From Chelydra serpentina (lineage: Eukaryota > Chordata > Testudines > Chelydridae): a DNA stretch of 64,000 nt. This document shows, in pieces, positions 57,685-64,000 of this stretch. The notes beneath the pieces are model-generated. The model ran no database searches and had not been told where the DNA came from. It saw only the letters and a list, made by a program, of their open reading frames with translations. The translations under genes were made by a program, and so were the position numbers. Each line of letters opens with the position of its first letter. Positions within the stretch are counted from its first letter, which is position 1. The stretch covers positions 2,666,001 through 2,730,000 of the forward strand of contig JBAIAC010000020.1 of assembly GCA_037349315.1 (NCBI GenBank), in the 5' to 3' direction.

Positions 57685-58391
57685 CTGGGGAGAGAGTTAG
57701 CAGAGAGCAGTGGGGGTAAATGCTGCTCCCTTGGAGAGCCCCCCCACAGAGATTCATCTATTGCTTGATATAGGTGTTAAAAAATAACACACCCTAGCAC
57801 TGACCCCAATGTCCGGTCAAAGCTTTAGACTATATGCTGTGGGGCTCTGTTCACACCCCACTCCCCCAGTATAACCAGCTCAGTGCAAGCTCGCGGTCAC
57901 AGCACCTGCTCTCCTGCTGAACGTGAGAAATTCCCCTCCCAGACCCGACCGGTTCTTTAAATGGACACATTTTACCGGGGCGGTTTGTTCTATCTGGGGC
58001 TGATTTTGAAATGGAAACTGCAGTGAAGTAAACACAGCGGCAGCACCAGCAGCCTGAGACAGCCCAAAATAAGCACAGGCTGGGGGTGAGGGACCACATC
58101 AGGGTTTCACTTAGGTATCAACTCTAATTGTGTCATTGCAGCTGCAAGGGTGTGAGTGAGAGCTGAGATGTGGACACCAGTTATTGTTATCATTATTTAA
58201 CGTGTCTATGGGGGTAGCTCCTATAGACCACAGCAGGTCGGGTCCCCCGGTGCCAGACACTGGAGGTTAGTAAGCCCAGGAGAAGTCTCTGCCCTGTGCT
58301 GTACAGCAGGTCAGACTATATGATCACTGGAGTCCCTGCTGGCGTTAGGATCTATGAATTTTAGAACAAGGGTAGTTTTAACCCTCCCCCA

Positions 58392-58514
58392 TAGGGTGAC
58401 CAGATGTCCCGATTTTATAGGGACAGTCCTGATTTTTGGGTCTTTTTCTTATATGGGCTCCTATTACCCCCCACCCCTGTCCCGATTTTTCACACTTACT
58501 ATCTGGTCACCCTA
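58392..58514. mobile_element. hAT-type MITE, 123 bp
   Basis: Second copy, TAGGGTGACCAG … GGTCACCCTA, with perfect duplication CTCCCCCA (58384-58391, 58515-58522). Confidence 0.9.
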
Positions 58515-59060
58515 CTCCCCCAGCACAGGGGGCTGGACTCAACAACCCCTTGAGGCCCCTTCCATCCCTCCAGCTCTGATCCTCTGATCTCACTTTTCAG
58601 ATGCGTAGCCCTCCCTGTTCATCAGACATTGGGCAGTGGATTGGGGCCAGTGAAAACACAGCTAGATCAGAAACAGGCTGGAGCAGGGAGCCCAGCGTGG
58701 GCGCTGTGCAGGGGGAGCGTGTCGAGGTGAGTCACAGCTCAGCCATGCAGCTTTCAGGATATTAGCAGGGGTCAATGGCTGGCCAGTTTGTGTGTCTGCT
58801 GCTTGTCACACCTCATCCTCCTTAGGCTTGTTATTTTCCAGCTGTGTTCACTCATCAAACCCTTAGGCCCAGATCCTCAAAGGACTGGGGCTCTGAATTT
58901 ACACTGAAATAAAGTTAGGAGCTAAACAAACTCTGAGAGTTGGGGCAGGGACTGTCTTCTGACTCAGTGTCTGTTCAGCACCTGGGGCACCAATCCCCAT
59001 GCATGCAGGGCACCAGGCCTTACCACACACAAGTAGTAAGGGGGAAGAATAGGTCCTTAC

Positions 59061-59116
59061 ACTGGATCTGCTCCTCGGTGAGCGTATTCTCGGTGCTGGT
59101 GTTTGGGAGCTGTTCC
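59061..59116 (-). CDS. Gene 2 exon 7: cytoplasmic
   Basis: A 56-nt exon reading R-E-Q-L-P-N-T-S-T-E-N-T-L-T-E-E-Q-I-Q plus one base of Tyr. The flanking introns are also alignable to gene 1. Confidence 0.65.
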
Positions 59117-59404
59117 CTGTTGAAAGCAAGAGTGAACAGTGTCAGTGCAGCGGGGTATTGCTCTGTGTGTGTGGTGCACATGCTGCCACTGGGATACTGC
59201 ATTAAATACTGAAACAGAGAGAGAGGCCGGGCAATCCCAATTGATCCTCAGGGGATCTACCCACATTCAGTCCCTGTCCCGCTCATCAGAGAAAATACCA
59301 GGGCGGCTGAGAGCTCAGTTCCCCTCTCACCCACACCTCCCTGCATCACACCCTGGGGACACATCCAGAATCACAACCCCAGGTGAAGGTGTCCACCTTC
59401 CTAC

Positions 59405-59429
59405 CTTGGGCATCTCTGTTTAGCTGAAA
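59405..59429 (-). CDS. Gene 2 exon 6: cytoplasmic micro-exon
   Basis: A 25-nt exon (ctttcag / gtaggaag), reading V-S-A-K-Q-R-C-P. Same length and phases as gene 1 exon 6. Confidence 0.65.
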
Positions 59430-60047
59430 CTGAAAGAAAAAGGAGACAGTTGCAGTTGGCAGAGTCCCAGCCACCCCTCGCTCCCTGCCCGACCAAGAGA
59501 TGAGCTCCACCATGCTGTGGCCAAGGACTGGACTCTGCGCCATGGTTACGGTGGGCGTTTCAGAGCTGCCCAAGGGATTCAGAGGCCCAGATGCCAAGTT
59601 CCTGTATCCAAATCCCCTGGGCAGCTTTGGCAATCTCAGCCTTAACGTAGCTCACCTGAATAGCCCCCTGGAGCCGAGCAGGCTTTTGGGTCAGCCAGGA
59701 GAGTAGTCACAGCTGCCTCCTGTATGATGTATCCATCCCTCCGTTGGGGTCCAGGACAGACTAAGAATGGTATTTGCCAAAGTGCCCATGGGATTAGGGA
59801 GCTCACGTCCCACTGTAAGGCCATGGCACTTCAGCTACTACTTTCCTTGGCAGCTTCTGAAATGACCCCCTAGGTATTTGGGGCAGCATTTCTGAAAGCA
59901 CCAGAGTGACCACATTTAAGTCCCATTGAAAGCCATTGAATGTAGCTGCCTTTGTTACATAGGATCATTTCAAAATCCTCCCCTTGGTCTCTCCCTGACA
60001 TGGCCACTGTTCACTCACAGCCTCGGGCTGAGGTCCCTGCCACCTAC

Positions 60048-60121
60048 CTTTCTTCACTAGCAGGTAAATCAGTGGAGCCAGACACAGGACACAGAGCCCT
60101 GCGATTCCCCCAATCGCCCTC
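60048..60121 (-). CDS. Gene 2 exon 5: transmembrane segment
   Basis: A 74-nt exon (acceptor ggttttcccag, donor gtaggtgg) coding R-A-I-G-G-I-A-G-L-C-V-L, continuing to Y-L-L-V-K-K. It lacks roughly 20 nt near its start relative to the plus-strand copy at 6257-6339 and to gene 1. The hydrophobic core of about 21 residues is still long enough to span a membrane. Confidence 0.65.
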
Positions 60122-60569
60122 CTGGGAAAACCAGAAAAATGTGAACAATCCTGCGGGAGCTGGAGAAGAATTACTGCTGCATATCTCCCTGCACTGGGGG
60201 TCATGCTGGCTGTGTGTCACTTCTGGGTTATGGCTAGGACAGTCCCAACCTCGGAGTAACCATGCCCAGAGAGAGCTCGGGTATGACAGAGACACAGAGC
60301 ATATTCAGCACAGAATAGTCACAGAGAAACTAAAGCACTGGGATGGGGACTTACAGGACTACATAGCAGGGGCTGTCGTTCCCAGGACCAGTGCCCCCTG
60401 GGCCATTCTCCAGGAGGGGCAGAGCAAGGGGAGATGGGAAGGAGCCAGGAACTACTGCCTGGGAGCAGGGGAGTGTGAGGATATGGGAGCAGGAATACTG
60501 AACGCGAGTCTGGACAATACAGACAGACCCATTTCTCTGGCCAGTGCTACATACTCTGGGCCTTAGACC

Positions 60570-60795
60570 ATGGCTATTCAGTCAAGGTTGGTAGATACAC
60601 CTTGCTCACTCTACGGCTAATTCCGCTCTGGAACAAGCTTCCAAGGGAGGCTGTGGGAGGTTTTTAAGAACAGGTTGGACAAACTCCTGTCAGGGATTGT
60701 CTAGGCTGACATGGCCCTGCCTTAGTGCAGGGAGCTGGACTAGGTGACCTCTCGAGGTTCCTTCCAGCCCCACATTTCTATAACACTATGATTAC
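60570..60795 (+). mobile_element. CR1 3' end
   Basis: tggaacaagcttccaaggg to ttctataacactatgatt. It is upstream of the gene 2 TM exon. Confidence 0.7.
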
Positions 60796-60912
60796 ATTCC
60801 CAACAAAGGCTTCTCTGGCTGGTGGGAGAAGGGCTGGGCTAGAGCAGCACTGAATGCGTCTCCAAGCCCAGCTCTCATTGCTCATCACAGTGTGAGGGGT
60901 CTTTAGAGGGGC

Positions 60913-61729
60913 TGTCAGGGTTCCCTCCCCACTCTAAACTCTAGGGTAAAGACGTGGGGACCCGCATTCAGAGCCCCTAAGCTTATTTTTACCAGCTTAG
61001 GGTAAACCCCCCCCAAGGTACAAAATTCCCTGCACCCCGAGAAATGCTTCTTGCTGCCACCATCAAATGTCTAACAGGAATCCAGGAAAGGAATCACTTG
61101 AACTTCCCCCCCCCCCCCCAAAATGCCCCCTCAAGCCGTACACCCCCTTTCCTGGGGAAGCTTGAGAACAATCTCCCAACCAATTGGTTACACAGTGATC
61201 TAAAAACCCACCCCCTGGGTTTTAACACTATAGAAAACAGTCAACTTCTTAAAAGAAGGATTTTATTAAAAATAAAGAAGGTAAAATCATCTCTGTAAAA
61301 TCAGGATGGTAACTATTTCACAGGGCACTATATTTCCAAACTCAGAGAGATTTCCCCCTCTGGACAAAACCTTAACGTTACAGAAAACCATGAATACCTC
61401 CCCCCACCTTGCCCTTTCTAACACAGGGGATACACCAAGCAAAAATAAACAGAAATCTATACGCTATGCTATCTAAACTTACTTCAGAAAAGGGAGGTTT
61501 GATTTTCTGTAGGTTCCTTCTGTCTTCCAAGATCACTCTCTCTCAGACAAAGACACCCACTAAAACCTTCCCCCCTCCCAAAGTTTGAAAGTATCTTGTC
61601 CCCTTATTGGTCAGAGCCCAGCCAGGTCAGGTGTCAGTCTGGCTACCTGCATTTCTTAACCCTTTACTGGAAAGAGGATTTTATAGCACTGCATCAGACC
61701 CTCTCCCCCTTCCCTTCATATTTATGACA
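60913..61729 (-). mobile_element. Solo LTR, family B
   Basis: 817 bp, TGTCAGGG to TATGACA, with perfect target duplication GGGGC (60908-60912 and 61730-61734). It lies in the gene 2 intron between stalk and TM exons. Confidence 0.8.
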
Positions 61730-62454
61730 GGGGCAGTGCTCTGGAGCTGCCCTGGCTGGTGGGAAGGTCAGCTGGGTAAGATCAGGCCTGAAAACTTTGG
61801 CCCCAAAGCTGGTTAGAAATTTTGTTGTTGTTCTCTGCAGAAAATTGTGACGAAAATGAAAAAAAAAGTTTGGTTTTGGTGGAAAAATTTCAACTCTTCA
61901 CCAAACACCAAAAACATTTTTGTTTTGTTTTTAGGGAGTCAGAAATAATCAAAAAAACAACAAATTGTCAGCCAAAGATTGAAATATTTTCACTTCTCAA
62001 TTTACAGGTCAAAAAGAAAAATATAAAATTTCCAAGGGAAAACTTGCCACAAAACTCTTCATTTGGTCAAAGCCTTGATTTTTCATTGGAAATAAGTGTT
62101 GACAGAATTCCTAATAGTTCTCCTGTGCAGCCCACCCCTCATGCCAGCCCTGGGAGATGATGCCAGCTGGGAGCTGCAGGATGAGAGGCAGGAGGAGCTA
62201 TGGGGAGACAAACCGATAGTCTCCTGCAGCCCTGGCCAGCCCTGTTTGCCGTGGACTCCCGCAAGCTCTCTGCAGTGGGGCAGCTTGGCGGGAGACACTC
62301 AGCTGGAGCTTTTTAAGGATTCCTCCTTTTATCTTGGCATGTTGGAGAGACGCTAAATTAGTGCCTCATGCGCACCCCAAATCGCTCAGTGGAAATCTTC
62401 CCACTGCCTCCAGTGAGTTGGGAATCTGGCCAATATTGAATACAAATTATTTAC

Positions 62455-62527
62455 CATCGGGAATTGATTTTTTTCTCAGAGCTGCCGCTATTGCTGTGAT
62501 CAGTGTCACTGGAGTGAACACTCCTGT
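62455..62527 (-). CDS. Gene 2 exon 4: stalk, phase 1 to 2
   Basis: A 73-nt exon reading D-R-S-V-H-S-S-D-T-D-H-S-N-S, very hydrophilic. It is one base longer than the plus-strand copy at 3284-3355, with seven rather than six A in the Lys run, so it ends in phase 2. The gene 2 TM exon starts in phase 2, so the frame continues. Confidence 0.6.
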
Positions 62528-62886
62528 CTGGGAAATAAACACACAAAGGATCACAACATGCTAGCCCCTTTTAGCCAAATCTGCAGATACAGTGAATCAG
62601 ATACGCGATAACTCCCACAGCTGATCACTCTGAGGCAACTGTGACATCAATGAGCTGGTGTAAATCAGTGCCACTGCAATTGTGTCAATGATCCCCATCT
62701 GGTGTAAATCAGTATCACTCCACTGGAGTCAATGGGCCAGATTTCTGCTTGTGTGATAATAATAACAATCAATAACAATACACTAGCACCTGAAGGCCAA
62801 ATCCAGGTCTCATTATGCTGGGAGCTTTACAGACATAATAAATGTCAGTCCATGCTCCAGAGTCAAAACATCATAGTGGATGAGAC

Positions 62887-63359
62887 CATAGGGGCTGACT
62901 CCATGGGTGCTCCGGGGCTGGAGCACCCATGGGGAAAAATTGCTCTGCAGTTCTTCCCCAGCTCACCTCCACCTCCGCCTCCTCCCCTGAGCACGCCGGG
63001 TCCCTTCTTCTCCCCCTAGCTCCCAGCACTTCCCGCCACGAAACAGTTGTTGCGTGGAGGCAAGTGCTGGGAGGGAGAGGGGAGGAGGGGGAACCTCCCT
63101 CTCCTCCCCTCTCCCTCCCAGCACTTGCCTCCACGCAACCACTGTTGCTCGGGGAAGAGGCGGGGGCCAGGGTGGAGATTTGGGGAAGGAGTCCAATAGG
63201 GACAAGGAGGGGGCGGAGTTGGGGTGGGGACTTTGGGGAAGGGGTTGGAATGGGGGCAAGGTAGGGGCGGGTGGGGGCGGGGCAGGGGTGAAGTCAGGGC
63301 GGGGCTGGGGGCAGGGTGAGTCAAGCACCCACAGGTGCCGGGAAAAGTTGGCGCCTATG
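62887..63359. mobile_element. hAT-like non-autonomous element, 473 bp
   Basis: Same family as 16150-16637, with perfect 8-bp duplication GATGAGAC (62879-62886, 63360-63367). It contains a 105-bp palindrome (63042-63146). Lies in gene 2 intron 3. Confidence 0.85.
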
Positions 63360-63574
63360 GATGAGACAGACACACAGGCCAAGGGGTAGGGTTGGAAAAT
63401 GGGGTAACAAACCTAATAGGCTGTGCACAATCCACTTCAGCAATGATTACAGCTCATTACCTGCTCATCATTATCAGGCTCCCATCGCTGAAGTCCACAT
63501 AATTCTAAAATGCCTGATACCAGCCAGCTGTTCCCTTCTCCCTCCTCACATTGTGTTGGGGTCCAACATCTCAC

Positions 63575-63794
63575 CTGTTACATTCAAGGTCCGGGGGAGA
63601 CTGAGATGAGAATTGTTCACCTGGCTCTGGTTGTTCCTGTACTGGTACATACATCCAAACTGGCCTGAGCTCCGCACAGAAATGCCATACTGATACAGTG
63701 ACTGGCCTGGAGTGGTCAATTGGCTGGAGCCAAGACAGAGTCCTCCACCTGAGCTGAAGAGGTGTTCAGGGACAACATAGGAGGCGGGAAGTCA
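63575..63794 (-). pseudogene. Gene 2 exon 3: Ig domain with internal deletion
   Basis: Donor (ACAG|gtgag) and acceptor match gene 1 exon 3, but the exon is 220 nt, not 294. The beginning, in one frame, reads P-P-P-M-L-S-L-N-T-S-S-A (compare S-A-P-T-L-F-L-N-T-T-S-A). The end, in another frame, reads S-S-G-Q-F-G-C-M-Y-Q-Y and N-V-T (compare S-A-G-R-Y-F-C-G-Y-Q). The stretch between, including the B-strand Cys, is missing, and the upstream frame meets a TGA. A cryptic acceptor at the ttcagctcag inside could rescue only the second half. Confidence 0.65.
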
Positions 63795-63815
63795 CTTGCA
63801 ACAAGAAAGAGAGAC

Positions 63816-64000
63816 TAAGGGTATGACTACACCACAAAACCCTGACACAGCAGTGTGTCTCAGAGTTCAGGTCAACTGTCTCAGATTCGTGGGGACACGC
63901 TAGGGGGCTAAAAATTGCAGTGTAGACATTTCCACTTAGACTGGACCTCAGGCTCTGAGATGCAGCAAGCAGGGAGGGCCTCAGAGCCTGGGCTCCAGCC
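63816..64000. mobile_element. MITE-like element cut by the window end
   Basis: aagggtatgactacaccac resembles the start of 56335-56634; cagtgtagacatttcc follows about 110 bp later. Confidence 0.5.

Larger units (their letters stand above)
55735..57720 (-). repeat. Direct segmental duplication, unit B
   Basis: Partner of 17116-18960. The A/T-rich stretch at 56930-57270 matches 18180-18540. Confidence 0.75.
57537..63794 (-). pseudogene. Gene 2: paralogous ITIM receptor with damaged Ig exon
   Basis: Recognisable exons are 63575-63794 (Ig, broken), 62455-62527 (stalk), 60048-60121 (TM), 59405-59429, 59061-59116, 57653-57684 and 57537-57611 (tail). From the stalk to the stop the joined frame is open, and the ITIM I-Q-Y-A-A-I, again split between exons 7 and 8, is kept. 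Exon lengths in the tail (25, 56, 32, 75 nt) equal those of gene 1. The Ig exon is about 74 nt shorter than in gene 1, shifts frame and loses the first Ig cysteine. The signal exons would lie beyond the window. It is either a recent pseudogene, or a gene whose functional Ig exon is outside the window. Confidence 0.65.

Overview
This looks like nuclear DNA from a turtle, probably a cryptodire. The evidence is in the repeats. There are several tRNA-headed SINEs whose 3' tails match the end of CR1 LINEs, which is the known tortoise Pol III/SINE layout. There are also many CR1 LINEs, 8-bp-TSD hAT-type non-autonomous elements, old MIR-like SINEs and vertebrate Gypsy elements. Species cannot be named from the sequence alone.

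The host genes are copies of one leukocyte-receptor-like immunoglobulin-superfamily gene. Gene 1 (minus strand, 31911 down to 18792) can be assembled by hand from nine exons with consensus splice sites and matching phases. It gives an unbroken 234-residue reading frame: signal peptide, a 39-nt second signal exon, one Ig domain, stalk, transmembrane segment, and a short tail with one ITIM (I-Q-Y-A-A-I) whose tyrosine codon is split between exons 7 and 8. Gene 2 (minus strand, 63794 to 57537) is a paralogue with the same exon lengths in the tail and the same ITIM, but its Ig exon carries an internal deletion. A third relic (plus strand, about 500 to 6339) is an inverted copy of the stalk/TM region of gene 2. 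Its stalk exon is duplicated and a CR1 cuts its TM exon.

Layout. 0.5-6.3 kb: receptor relic with repeats. 6.3-13.1 kb: CR1 and Gypsy pile-up, including a minus-strand CR1 whose ORF1 is split by a Gypsy gag plus LTR. 16.1-17.1 kb: two DNA elements. 17.1-31.9 kb: gene 1 and its introns. 32.8-34.3 kb: decayed CR1 with two SINEs in it. 35.3-43.7 kb: a Gypsy element with both LTRs and a near-perfect 5-bp target duplication, carrying a nested family A LTR and a nested CR1. 44.5-48 kb: LTR-like sequence and a second, badly decayed Gypsy lineage on the plus strand. 48-55 kb: mostly unassigned sequence, SINEs and one solo LTR. 55.6-63.8 kb: gene 2, with further MITEs and a solo LTR.

The most interesting signals are three. 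First, the receptor gene with a splice-created ITIM and its paralogues. Second, the Gypsy element, whose integrase lies upstream of reverse transcriptase (Gmr1-like order) and whose gag has a SCAN-like region. Third, the filled/empty-site comparisons between the gene 1 and gene 2 units, which order several insertions relative to the duplication. All calls are from reading the sequence; no database search was possible.
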